Shown here piece after piece: positions 12,313-22,239 of a stretch of DNA of 64,000 bases. This stretch comes from Ichthyophis bannanicus (taxonomy: Eukaryota; Chordata; Amphibia; Gymnophiona; Ichthyophiidae). Below the pieces are notes generated by a model. The model had not been told where the DNA came from. It saw only the letters and a program-made list of their open reading frames with translations, and did no database searches. A program made the position numbers and the translations under genes. The DNA is taken from the NCBI GenBank assembly GCA_033557465.1, contig CM066043.1:83854662-83918661 (forward strand), read 5' to 3'. How positions within the stretch are numbered: position 1 is the first letter of the stretch; every line of letters starts with the position of its first letter.

Positions 12313-13182
12313 TCAGCGCATCAAGTCGGCTTCTTTGGAATCCAAAAACTCCGCTAGTAGATCTGGGTCCTCGAATGTTCTTGTCTGATTGTGAAGCGTG
12401 ACTCGGAACTTGGCCGGGTACATCAGGCCATAGCGTGCTTGCAGTTGTTGAAGCCTCGGCCGAAATTCCAGAAAGCGCTTTCGGCGGTCGACTGTGGGTT
12501 TAGACAAGTCGGGATAGAAGGAGATCTTGTGGCTCTCAAACTCCATATGGCCCTTTGCCCGAGAAGCACTTAGAATTTGCTCCACGTGTTGATATCTCAA
12601 TAGACGAAAAATGATAGGCCGCGGGGTCTTCCTGTTGAGCGTTATGCTGGTGGGTACACGATGAGCGCGATCAATCTCCAAATCTTTGGTAAAGGTGATT
12701 TGGAGCAGGGAAGGGAGGATTTTACATAAAAACTCTTTCATGTCTCCCGATTCCGCTCCCTCCGGGATGCCCACGAGTCGTATGTTGTTGCGGCGCGCTC
12801 TATTATTGCCATCTTCCACCTCTTTCTGCAAGGCCCGCACCTGTCGTTCAACTTTGTCGAGTTGGGACAACCGGGCCGCATGGGAGTCCAATATGCTCTC
12901 CATTTTGTCTTGACGCGAAGAAAGCCCTTCTAGCTTGCTTTGCAGCACACCAAAATCGTCCCGCAGCGCTCGGAGTGCTTCCCCGTTTGCCTGCACAAGA
13001 TTTTTGACCCCTCTAATCTCTTCGAGGATTTCCTGCTGCATTTCGGGGCCCTCGCACGAGGCCGGCCCCTTCTGCGGGGACGGAGGTTCAGTTTTGGAAC
13101 GTTTGCCGTGAGAAGCCGCTGGAGACCCAAATTCCAGGCGCGTTGGTTTGGTCCCCGCCATCTCACCAATGTGCCCCGGCAA
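12313..13182 (-). CDS. L1-type ORF1 RNA-binding protein
   Basis: An intact 289-codon frame. Residues 1-45 are basic and Pro/Ser-rich. Residues 48-125 have heptad character (coiled coil) with 'EILEEIRGVKNLV' and 'LDKVERQVRALQKEVED'. Next comes 'RARRNNIRLVGIPEG' (128-142), the hallmark start of the RRM-like domain in L1 ORF1 proteins, then 'DRAHRV' and 'PRPIIFRLLRYQ'. The C-terminal domain (about 225-289) carries 'RPRLQQLQ', 'YGLMYPAKFRVTL' and 'FEDPDLLAEFL'. In L1 this protein trimerises and coats the element RNA in the cytoplasm as a chaperone. It lies upstream of ORF2 with about 390 bp between. A second in-frame Met at residue 8 is an alternative start. Confidence 0.92.
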   Translation of the reverse strand: MPGHIGEMAGTKPTRLEFGSPAASHGKRSKTEPPSPQKGPASCEGPEMQQEILEEIRGVKNLVQANGEALRALRDDFGVLQSKLEGLSSRQDKMESILDSHAARLSQLDKVERQVRALQKEVEDGNNRARRNNIRLVGIPEGAESGDMKEFLCKILPSLLQITFTKDLEIDRAHRVPTSITLNRKTPRPIIFRLLRYQHVEQILSASRAKGHMEFESHKISFYPDLSKPTVDRRKRFLEFRPRLQQLQARYGLMYPAKFRVTLHNQTRTFEDPDLLAEFLDSKEADLMR

Positions 13183-13295
13183 GATCAGAGTAGAAGATCC
13201 AGGTATATGAGGTGTTAAATCAGGATTCTGAGTAGGCCTCTCGGGAGCCTCAGCGTTATGCGACCATCCCGCTGGACATCAGGCTCCGCCCCCCC

Positions 13296-13310
13296 GAAGG
13301 GAGCCTTTTT
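13296..13310. repeat. L1 target-site duplication, 5' side
   Basis: GAAGGGAGCCTTTTT, matching 7893-7907 exactly. Confidence 0.85.
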
Positions 13311-14019
13311 AGAATCATCCATACTACAGAGCTGGCATGGTCTATCCCGGGGAAGGAAGGCAATTGCCTCGCTATCATCATAACCCCGGATGTCAATATA
13401 GTAGTGCTAAGGGATTAATTTGAGGATTCTTACAGTTCTCAAACATTTGTGGTACTGCTCAGGTTGCCTTCTTAGATGGGATCTATTAAATGAAGGAGGA
13501 AAGGGAAGGGAGAAATCTTCTGTTATATGTTCCAACTTGGGTATCTTAAAATGTCCCCTAAGGTAAGAAGGTGCTTATTTCTAGCTTACTTTATAAAGAC
13601 ACATAAGTGCCTAGGGGAGTTTTTACTAAAGAGCGCGAGCTGTCAGCACAAGTCTGGCACATGCTAATGTTGCATGTTGTCCAATCATTAATAAATAAAC
13701 ATCCCTGGGAACCAACCCCATAAACTCAATAAATATTTGATTCCCCTAGCTACCTACTAAAGAACTACACCCATACCCCAAAAGAAAAGTATTTTTTTGT
13801 CAGATCGCTCACCATGACAAGAAACATTTCATGTCTCGAAGTGAGCCCTCCTTTTTAATCAATTTAAAAACACTGACAGTGTTTCAAGCCGCTTCACAGC
13901 TCTTATAGCTCTTCTTCAGGCGAATGAATCCCACATCAACGTAGTTCAATTTAAGTAATACCAGAAATGACGTCAAAAGCACCAGCAATAGGTCGAAACT
14001 CTGACTCCTCCCATTAAAG

Positions 14020-14316
14020 TCACAAGCGCAGGCTCCACCAATCAATGTCCACATTCATTCCTGCAGGTGCCACAGACCCCAAGCGATAAATCCAATACTG
14101 TTTCGCACGTTGTAATCTTGCCTGGCGATCTCCCCCCCGAAGCACCGGTGGGATCACTTCCAAAATCCGCCACCGCAAATCTTCAAAGTGATGACCCACT
14201 TGCTGACAATGAGGTACTAAGGGGGCAAAATCCTGTCGGGCATTTATCCTTGACCGATGTTCCAATAATCGCTTCCTCACATTGCGGATTGTTCGTCCAA
14301 CATCCGTGTTCGTCCG
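14020..14316 (-). pseudogene. Penelope-like GIY-YIG endonuclease C-terminal fragment
   Basis: The open frame reads 'TDVGRTIRNVRKRLLEHRSR' from about 14316 and ends after 'NVDIDWWSLRL' at 14020. It aligns by eye with the fragment at 7203-7604: the 'GRTIR' block, the 'LEHRSR' block, 'VIPPVLRGGDRQARLQR' against 'VPLTCRGDNRIQRLQ', and the shared end '(L/I)DWWSL'. The first half of the GIY-YIG motif is lost at the truncated edge, where sequence turns into an inverted copy of itself. It cannot be active. It is a different, diverged subfamily from the first Penelope fragment. Confidence 0.75.
14152..14192. repeat. 41-bp perfect inverted repeat, arm 1
   Basis: This arm is the exact reverse complement of 14318-14358. 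It lies inside the Penelope coding region. The second arm is at the truncated edge, so the duplication probably arose during insertion. Confidence 0.9.
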
Positions 14317-14317
14317 T

Positions 14318-14358
14318 CATCACTTTGAAGATTTGCGGTGGCGGATTTTGGAAGTGAT
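14318..14358. repeat. 41-bp perfect inverted repeat, arm 2
   Basis: Reverse complement of 14152-14192. Confidence 0.9.
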
Positions 14359-14937
14359 TCATGCATTGTGGGTGTGTTTGGTGCAACACCACAGCACCCT
14401 TTAGTAAAAGGACCCTATGTGTCGTTATATAATACTAGGAGTAGACCAATAGAAGTAGCGGTTAAAGTGAAGCCTTGGACATTTATGCCAGTTCAGGAGC
14501 TGGTGCATATTTTATAAAGAACATGCATACTTTGTGACTATGCCTAAACTCTACCCTAGAACATACCTACGCTTGCATCATGTGAAAGTGTACACACTTT
14601 CCACCCCCCAACAACTGGATTTTGAAGAAGAAACAACACTGAAACAGCTTTACTAGCCATGATGAATGAAATTGTATTATATCGAGATAATTATTGTGAC
14701 ATTCTGCTACTACAGTTAGAACTTTTGACATAATAGATCACTCCCTTTTGCTTGAACATCTGTAGGTATATGTAGGTTTCTCTGGTAATATACTTCACTG
14801 GTTTTGGTCCTATTTCTCTGGGACATCCAAGCTGGAACGTCTGAAAAAAAGGCAGGCACGTTCATGTTCAGGCTTGATTTCACAAACATGGACGTGTCCA
14901 ATATGGATGTCTGCAGTATTCCAGACTGTGGGCATGT

Positions 14938-15032
14938 TGGAATAGCATAATGCTTAGTGTAGTGGACTGAGATCAGAGAAGCTAGGATTCAAATCCTGCT
15001 GTTGCTATCATTGTGATTGCCTAGGCCAAGGT
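14938..15032 (+). mobile_element. tRNA-derived SINE remnant
   Basis: TAGCATAATGCTTAGTGTAGTGG (start at 14943) resembles an A-box region, and GGATTCAAATCC at 14986-14997 is a good B-box. A related but different head from the SINE at 4555. The tail is not recognisable. Confidence 0.65.
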
Positions 15033-17230
15033 ACTGGAAATGGTAGAGCACCAACTTCTCTACATGCTCTGGATGTTTAATGGCTAAAACAAGCAGTTAG
15101 TGTTTAGTACAGCATATCCTAGTGCTCTGCTTTCAATGCTGTTCTCTGGCTTGGTCTCACTGTACGTGCCAGATGTACTAAAGGGTGTTTCCTAATTTGG
15201 CCCTGATGTACTAAGTCCTTTTTTGCCCCATTCTGTGTCTGGAGAGAAAGATGCTTAGTAGATCTGGCCATGAAAGAACTAGTGGATCTGGTTAATAATC
15301 AAACTGATGGATGATCTTCTTTTTCACACACACACCTCTTCCCATGTGGGACACCAGAAACGTGCGCCGTGAGGCCCAACCGCACCAGCATCAAACCCCT
15401 CCATTGCAGTATGTCCTCTAGTCTGTGCAGATTGAGGACTATGCATAGGTTTCACTAAATGGACACAGGCCTCATCCTTCTTCTGGCCCATGCAACCTGT
15501 TCATCTGCAGGCACCTCCCTTTAGCTCAACATAGTGGAAGCACACAGAGATTTCCCTTGAAACTGGAGAGCCCACAGTTTTAAGAATATCCTGAAGTCAT
15601 AGGTGAAACCTGAAGAATTCTCAAGTATGCTCTGCAGCCCTCCCATATTGTCCAGTCAACGGAAAAGGGTCTGAGCTAGGGACAGAGTGCAAGTCTCTAA
15701 GCTCGCAATGTGGAGCTAGGAGGTGCTAGAGTTGCTGCCTCACCCAGGTTAGCCTAAAGGATCTAATTCATTCCTGGTTTTGTCCCATAGTGGGTAATAT
15801 GATACAATCTTACTTTGCTTAGAGAAATCAAAACTACAACTCCATGTATGCAATGCAGGAAGACCAGGATTGGATCACACCTTTGTGGGATGACTCGGGT
15901 GAGGTGGCTACCCTATGTGGAGCAGAAAACACTAAACTACTGACATGTCCTGATTGCTCTTATTTTGAGGAGGGGGTTGGTATTGAAGTCTTTTAGGTTA
16001 TTTATCAGGACGGAGATATGTGATTGCAGCTGTTTGCAGAGTAAGTAAATAGAAAAACAAGTATAGTATTTATAAAAGGATGAAGATAAGCTTTAGAGTG
16101 TAAATACATTTTAAAACAACTAATTGTAATCAAAGAGAAATGCATCTGCAGTTTCTATAGAGTTAATATTGCTGGTGCCTAAAAACACACTGAGTGACTC
16201 AGTCCCTGGAGGCTTGTCTTCACACTTCTAAAGTTCAGGTACTCTGTAACAGACTGTTTTTTCACACCCAAGGAAAGGGGCCGGAAAGAGGGTGAGTTGC
16301 ATCAATTCGCTCCCCCCCCCCCCCCTCCCGCTGATTCTCTATTTTACAAGAACGTCATCATCTTGTTTTTTTTTCTGTTTGCAGCAGTGACTTAAAAACC
16401 CACAGAACCAGGCTTCTCAGCCTGGGCAAACATCACTTATCTTGAGAAAACATTTATTTTATTGTGACCCAGCAGTTTTCTTCTGCTCCTTTGGGCCTCC
16501 ATCTCACTCAATTGCAGTTTTCTGGAGATTATTTTCCTACTATTCCCAATATATCCTCTCCCAACTTATTTCAGTCCAGTCGTTGTAGTAGCAGTTCTGG
16601 GTGGGGGGCTGTGTATCGGGTTCCATCCAGAACCTTGTAGTGATGGTCTGGAAATCGGCTACCAAGTGTTACTGTCGAGCAGTACCATGACTCTCTTCTT
16701 CCCTGGAGGCTGTAAACGTTGCTTCCAAAGGATCCTCAGCCCAAGATGACCCACAGAGAGGATGATACAATCCGGGGACCTTCTGCATGGTTGTGCAGAG
16801 TACTTACCTGAACCACCAGACTGACCCAACCATTTATTTTTTCATTTGTCAGCCTTCCTGTAAACAGATAAAGATCTGCAAGAAAGCTAGCCTAATGACT
16901 TTAGTGGTGGCTGTTCTATGCTGTCAAAAAGGGACAACGTTTCATTCTTGGCTCGGTCTTCAGCAGCATCAAGCTCATTGTGCACATGTAGCTGTCAAGA
17001 TGCTGAGCTTTTACTTTATGTAACTCTAGTGAAGGAATTAGATGTTTAAAAGGACAATGTATTGGAAACCTATGCAATGGAATGAATTGGTTAGAAGGGG
17101 TCAATAATCAAACCCAATATGTGAGTGTTAGCTTCAGCCACTAGGTGGCAACCCAAGTATTATAGTCAAGAACTACAATATTGGGTAGATTCTGAGCAGC
17201 GTTTAGCGGGGATGTACAGCTGGTTTGGAC
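15033..17230. other. No gene recognised
   Basis: No supported gene. A C-run lies at about 16312-16326. The sequence CCACTAGGTGGCA at 17138-17150 resembles the core binding site of CTCF, but this is a bare motif match. Confidence 0.4.
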
Positions 17231-17239
17231 TACATACCG

Positions 17240-17480
17240 CTAAATGCCTGTGCCAGATTCACTGCCAAAAGCTCCCCGCACATACAGGAGAGATGTGCTG
17301 GGCGCTCTGCATGGGGGTGGAAGGGGGCGGGCCAGAGGAGGAACATGGGCTGGGCAGAGGCAAGACCCTGACCCTGGACGTACAGGGCCGATTGTGGTTG
17401 CGGCCCTGTACATCCGGGGTTGCTCACTTAGATGGGGGACTTATTCTACCTCGGAGGTGAAATAAGTCCCCCCTGACATT
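17240..17480. repeat. GC-rich multi-hairpin repeat, copy A (partial)
   Basis: Two signature blocks are seen. One is a hairpin with GTACAGGGCCG at 17381-17391 and CGGCCCTGTAC at 17400-17410. The other is an interrupted palindrome, TTATTCTACCTCGGAGGTGAAATAA, centred near 17452. Both recur in copies B-F. The open frames across it, in several frames at once, are due to GC-rich palindromes. Confidence 0.65.
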
Positions 17481-17617
17481 GAAGGACAGTGTGGTGGAGC
17501 AACACCGATGAGGTGAGGTGCAGGAGGTGGATCCCTATAAGCCCAATCCTGGCCATAGCAGGTCCAATTGGGGGTTGGCCGGAGGGGAAATGGATAGTTA
17601 ACATGCTTGTTGGTGGT

Positions 17618-17932
17618 GCTGTGTTAGAGGTGAGATGGAGAGGAGGGCTTACCAGCTGCCCGCTTACTGACATGCCATGTTCCTGCTGTTGCCTGTTGAG
17701 CCAGTAAGCAAGCAGACATGTGGACAGCTTACCTGTGGTGAGGGCCCATAGCTATAAAAGACTGGCAGCTGCATTTCCCGATTGTGCTGTGTTGGAGGTG
17801 AGAAGGGCTTACCAACTGCCCACTTACTGACATGCCGTGTTCCTGCTGCTGCCCGATGAGCCATTAAAAACAGGCAGACATGTGGACAGCCTGCCTGTTT
17901 GTGAGGGCCCGAGCTGTAAAACACCGGCGGCT
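17618..17932 (+). repeat. Two tandem units of about 155-165 bp
   Basis: A unit starting GTGCTGTGTT at 17618 is repeated from about 17783. Shared wording includes CTTACTGACATGCC, GTTCCTGCTG and GCAGACATGTGGACAG. The second copy differs by several substitutions and small indels. It lies just before an L1/Tx1-type ORF1 pseudogene and may be its tandem 5' UTR. Confidence 0.65.
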
Positions 17933-18008
17933 TTCACATGCGCCCGCATGTTGTGATCCTAAGGGGCATATCCAAACAGGCTTGACGCACCCCTTTGGTG
18001 GCCCTTAG

Positions 18009-19155
18009 GTGCCCAGGTGGAGGCGGAGGATAATGAGAAGACTGTCTTGGGAAGAGCAACATAGGGAAAAGGAAGAACAAAGGCCCCTCGAAGACGGTTC
18101 CACTATTTCTCTGTTCGAAACAGTGATAAGCCCTATGGATAGACATGTTCTTTTTCGACTGGCGACCCTGGTATCCCAGAATAGAGCTTCTCTTAGCTCC
18201 AGGGGAAGAACCCCACCACCCCATCCGGGTCTTCCTTTGTCACCCACTATTGTATCTGAAGAACCATTGCCAGTGAATACTGTTATTTCTTCTGTTCCGA
18301 TTCCGAAACCAGTTGCTGTATTTTTTTTGGAAGGGGAGAATCTTTAGGTAGCTGGGGATAATGAAGGGGCGATCACGCTTAAGGATATTTGGGGTGTACT
18401 TAAAAGTATAGATTCCAAGTTGTCTGGTACAGTAAGCTCCTTATGTGTTTTTTCGCAAGGAGAAGCTGTTAAACTGGCTGACTTGGAAATTAGGGTTATG
18501 GTATTGGATAAATCTATTGTGCAGTTAAATTCACAAATGTCTTTATGTTCTGCTATACATACTAGTTATGTTAAGGACTTTGCTATATTGCATGCTAAAA
18601 CTGAGGCCTTGGAGAACACTCTGAGGGCCTGGAATTTACGTTTGCTCAATTTTCCTTATACTCATTTCCTATCTGCAGATATTTTGCTGCAAAAATACTT
18701 TAAAGAAGTTTTGAATTTGACTACCCCTATTGAAATAATACAAGCTTATTATGTGTCAGTGAAGTTTCAAGTCCCTCTTTCGGGGGAAGATGTTTGACTC
18801 CCTCGCTACCCCGACTGTTAGTCAGAATTTAACACTTTTCTTAGAAGAGTCTACTGATAATATTCCTAAAAGACAAATGTTAATTCTGACTTTGTCTGAA
18901 TCTGCTAAAGCTAGTATTTTGAGATTGTTTTTTAAGCATAAAGATGCTTTGTTCTGTGGCTAGCCCCTGTGAATTTTTCTGGATGTTAGTCGGGCTACTC
19001 AGGCCCACCAGTAACAGTTTTTACAATTGAAGAATCGTGTGCTGGCTTTGGGTGCTACATTTTATTTGAAGTTTCCCTGCAAGTGTTTGGTGACCTTGCA
19101 GGGACAAATGTTTACCTTTGTAGATGTTACTCAACTGAAAAATTTCTTAGTGGAT
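18009..19155 (+). pseudogene. L1/Tx1-type ORF1 pseudogene
   Basis: The frame from 18009 to 18797 is open except for a TAG at 18345-18347. It has a Pro/Ser-rich N-terminal part, then 'LKDIWGVLKSIDSKLSG', a coiled-coil region, 'TEALENTLRAWNLRLLNFP' (the family hallmark, compare 'ARALNLRFLNFP' at 54675-55655) and 'LLQKYFKEVLNL'. After 18797 the frame shifts. Further family wording follows in other frames up to about 19150: 'LKNRVLALGATFYLKFPCK' and 'FTFVDVTQLKNFL'. The product would be the RNA-binding partner of a Tx1-like LINE. No ORF2 follows; GC-rich repeat copy B comes next. Confidence 0.7.
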
Positions 19156-19189
19156 CGTCAGTACGGAGTCTCGGTTTGGGTTTAGGGGT

Positions 19190-19786
19190 GTTTAGGGCAC
19201 GATTCCGACATCGACGTGTCGGCTCTCTGTGCGCCCAGTCAGAACAAGATGCACAGAGGGAGCCACAATTCTGATCCCATGAGGCGTGTCTAGCCCTGCG
19301 GGATCAGAATCATGACCAGGCCTGTACATGCAGGCCGGGACCCCATTTCAGTTCGGCCTGCACATATAGGACTTGCCCGGATAGCTCAGTCAGGGCTGTT
19401 CAATAGAGCTGCAGCGCCATGGCATCTGGTTGTCATGGCACCGCGGCTCCATTGAAAAGCCATAATCCCAGCTGCTGGCTGCAGGTGCTTTCCCCGCAGC
19501 CCTGCCCCCGATCTGGCCTCCTAAGGCCAGGGTCGGGCTGCAGGGAATGTTCTCTGCGCTCCCCTCCCGCCCTTTCTGTGCCCCGGGCAAGCCGTTCCCC
19601 GCCAACTAGGGAAACTAAGTTCCCCATTCAAGCTGCTGGCCCCGGACGTAGAGGGCCGACATTGGAATCGGCCCCGGACTTCTAGAGCCGACAACCACCC
19701 ACTGCCCACCCTAACGCCGCTCCCAATCCACCCCTTTCCCGCCCCTGTCTACCATCCCCGCTATGCGTGCCTCGGAATGACCCCCT
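19190..19786. repeat. GC-rich multi-hairpin repeat, copy B
   Basis: Contains nested inverted repeats: GGCCTGTACATGCAGGCC-type wording around 19320-19372, a CAATAGAGC / GCTCCATTG hairpin at about 19400-19457, and GGCCGACATTGGAATCGGCC around 19652-19671. The right end reads CGGAATGACCCC at 19774-19785, the inverse of GGGGTCATTCCG at the left end of copy C. The family's terminal repeats can be read from these two copies. Confidence 0.6.
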
Positions 19787-20229
19787 TAGTGTTTATAGTC
19801 TCCACAATGGAAACTTTATTGCCTTATTTTCTGGTTTCTTTTTTTTCTTAGATTTAACTCCAGCATAGTTCCTTGATGTGGACTTGAAAATCTGATTTCT
19901 TTTCCTGTGTATGTTATTGTTGTGATGTGGCGTTTAAAGATGTTTTTTCTTGTTTTTTCTGGTGTATTGTATTTGTGAAGAAAATGCAATAAACATATTG
20001 GTCACAACATGCTTGCTGGCAATTGGGGCTCATGTATGGCATACCGGTGCCATGGCGACAGGATGCCACAGCACCAGGCTCCATGTTTGTATGGGGAGGG
20101 GCCTTGATAAACAGCAGGCTTGAATTGGGGCACATCCTGCCTGTCCAGGCCCATTGCACTTGATTCTGCTCTCGTAGGAGCAGAATCAGGTGCACAATTG
20201 GCCCATCCAGATTTTGAGACAAAACTAGA

Positions 20230-20610
20230 GAAAAAACCTATTCAGAGTGCAATAAGAACACAAAAAATTGAACTCTGAACCACGATGAAATAAAGGACCC
20301 TCTCTTTTTTGTCGGAGTATAGCAAACCCAAGAGTGGGAAAATTTAAAACCACACTCTCGCCGTTGCTGCTCCCTTTTAATCACTGAAAAAGTAAACCGT
20401 GAATAAAATATAAATCACTTAGCTTGCAATAAACGTGAAGCTCCTTTTATCTCCCAAACCATAGTGTATAGTAGAGTCTGCCTTAAGCTGCCGTTTCACC
20501 ACAATATCCAAGTATATACGACGTGACACGTTTCGGGTCTGAGAAAATCTTTTGACCCTGCATCGGGCTCATAAAAAATTGTAGTCGATAGCTTAAATAT
20601 TTGAAGGGCA
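20230..20610. mobile_element. Possible Penelope terminal fragment
   Basis: Contains ACACGTTTCGGGTCTGAG and TGCATCGGGCTCAT at about 20525-20573, wording resembling the terminal regions of Penelope-like elements seen at 7056-7096. No coding region remains. Both edges are uncertain. Confidence 0.35.
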
Positions 20611-20622
20611 GAATCTTCAAAT

Positions 20623-22225
20623 AAACTGAAGAGCAGCAAATCACCTGGATCAGATGGTATACATACAAGGGTGTTGAAAGAATTGAAATAGGAGATTGCA
20701 GATCTACTATTAGTAATTTGTGAACTATCATTAAAATCATCTGTAGTGCCTGAGGATTGGAGAGTGGCCAATGTAACTCCAATTTTTAAAAAAGGTTCCA
20801 GGAGTGATCTGGGAAACTACAGAATGGTGAGACTGACGTCAGAAATGGGCAAAATGGTAGAAACCATTATAAAGAATAAAATTACTGAACATATAAATAG
20901 TCATGGTATAATGGGAGACAGCCAACATGGATTTAGCCAAGGAAAGTCTTGTTTTACTAATCTATTATATTTTTTTAAAGGTGTCAATAAACATGTAGAC
21001 AAAAGTGAGCGGGTCGATATAGTGTATCTGGATTTTCAGAAAGCCTTTGACAAGGTCCCTCATGACAGACTCTTGGCAAAATTAGAAGGTCATGGAATTG
21101 GAGGCAGTGTAGTATTGTGGATCAGGAAATGTTTAAAAGATAGAAAGCAGAGAGTAAGGCTAAATGGCCAATTTTCTCAGTGGAGAAAGGTGAATAGTGG
21201 AGTACCCTAGGGATCTGTGCTGGGCCCACTGCTTTTTAACATATTCATAAATGACCCAGAAATAGGAATAATGAGTGAGGTGATCACATTTGCAAATGAC
21301 ACAAAATTATTCAAAGTTGTTAAAACGCAAGAGGATTGTGAAAAATTGCAAGAGGACCTTGAAAAATTGCAAGATTGGATGTCCAAATGGCAGAGGAAAT
21401 TTAATGTAGACAAGTGCAAAGTTATGCACCTAGGAAAGAACAACCCGAACTATGGTTACACAATGCAAGGTACCAGCTTAGAAACCACCACCTAGGAAAA
21501 AGATTTAGGCGTCACCTTGGATAATACATTGAAACCCTCTGCCCAGTGTGCAGTGGCAGCTAAAAAAAGCAAATAGAATGCTAGGAATTATAAGGAAAGG
21601 AATGGAGAATAAAACCAAGGATATTATAACGCCTCTGTATCATTCCATGGTGACCACACTTTGAATATTGTGTACAATTCTGATAACTATATCTTAAAAA
21701 AAGATATAGCTGAATTAGAATAAGTACAAAGAAGAGTGACAAAAATGATAAAGGGAATGGAGGGATACTCTTATGAGGAGAGGCTTAGAAAGTGGGGCTC
21801 TTCAATTTGGAAAAGAGACGGCTGAAGGGGGGGATATGATAGAGGTCTATAAGTTAACAAATGGAGTAGAATGGGTATACGTGGTTGTTTACGCCATCAA
21901 AAAGTAGAAAGACTAGAGGACACACAATGAAGCTACAATGCAACCCATTTAAGACTAACGTGTAATCAAACTCTGGAATTCGTTACCGAAGGATGTAGTA
22001 AAGCTGTTAGTGTAGCTGGGTTTTAAAAAGATTTGGACAAGTTCCTGGAGGAAAGGTCTATATGTCATTATTAAAGAGGACCTGGGAAATCCACTGCTTG
22101 CCCTGGGACAAGCATTGTGGAACTTGTGTGCCTGTATGGAACTGGCCAGGTACTTGTGACCTGGATTGGCCATTGTTGAAAACAGGAAACTGGGCTTGAT
22201 GGACCTTGGCATTTCTTATGTTCTC
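20623..22225 (+). pseudogene. CR1-type LINE, reverse transcriptase and 3' end
   Basis: 5'-truncated. The frame begins with 'SPGSDGIHTRVLKELK', then 'VPEDWRVANVTPIFKKGSR', 'HGFSQGKSC', 'VYLDFQKAFDKVPHDRLL', 'VNSGVP', a TAG at 21208-21210 where Gln is expected, and 'GSVLGPLLFNIFIND'. The catalytic box reads 'FANDTKLF' instead of FADD, so the active site is lost. After a second stop at 21493-21495 ('ETTT' then 'EKDLGVTLDN') come frameshifts. The 3' end at 21780-22225 has the CR1-type ending with 'ACTTGTGACCTGGATTGG' and 'GGGCTTGATGGACC'. It belongs to the CR1 clade by motif wording. It is a dead copy. Confidence 0.85.
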
Positions 22226-22239
22226 TTTTGATAATCTAC

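Larger units (their letters stand above)
7903..13295 (-). mobile_element. Full-length L1-type LINE
   Basis: A complete element of about 5.4 kb reads on the minus strand: a short 5' UTR beginning GGGGGGCGGAGCC at 13295, ORF1 (13182-12313), a 389-bp inter-ORF region, ORF2 (11923-8130), a 3' UTR, an AATAAA polyadenylation signal at 7923-7928 and a poly-A tail at about 7903-7917. It is flanked by a target-site duplication (7893-7907 and 13296-13310). The long, poly-A-tailed, two-ORF layout is that of the L1/Tx1 group. ORF2 has one stop and one frameshift, so the copy is young but no longer autonomous. Confidence 0.9.
13690..14360 (-). mobile_element. Penelope-like element fragment
   Basis: The minus strand encodes a Penelope-type GIY-YIG C-terminus (14020-14316). 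The region at lower coordinates contains 'AGCTCTTCTTCAGGCG' at about 13907-13922 inside a GC/AT mixed terminal segment, wording often found in terminal regions of this class. The 5' edge shows an inverted duplication (14152-14192 against 14318-14358). Outer boundaries are approximate. Confidence 0.65.
13614..14415. mobile_element. MITE-like element with TTTTACTAAAG ends, hosting a Penelope fragment
   Basis: The left end reads GGGAGTTTTTACTAAAG at about 13615-13631 and the right end reads CTTTAGTAAAAGGACCC at 14399-14415, in inverted orientation. Similar CCCTTTTACTAAA wording starts a repeat at 34194 and recurs near 52225. Between the ends lies a Penelope-like fragment, so the outer element is older. 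The autonomous family is unknown to me. Confidence 0.5.
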
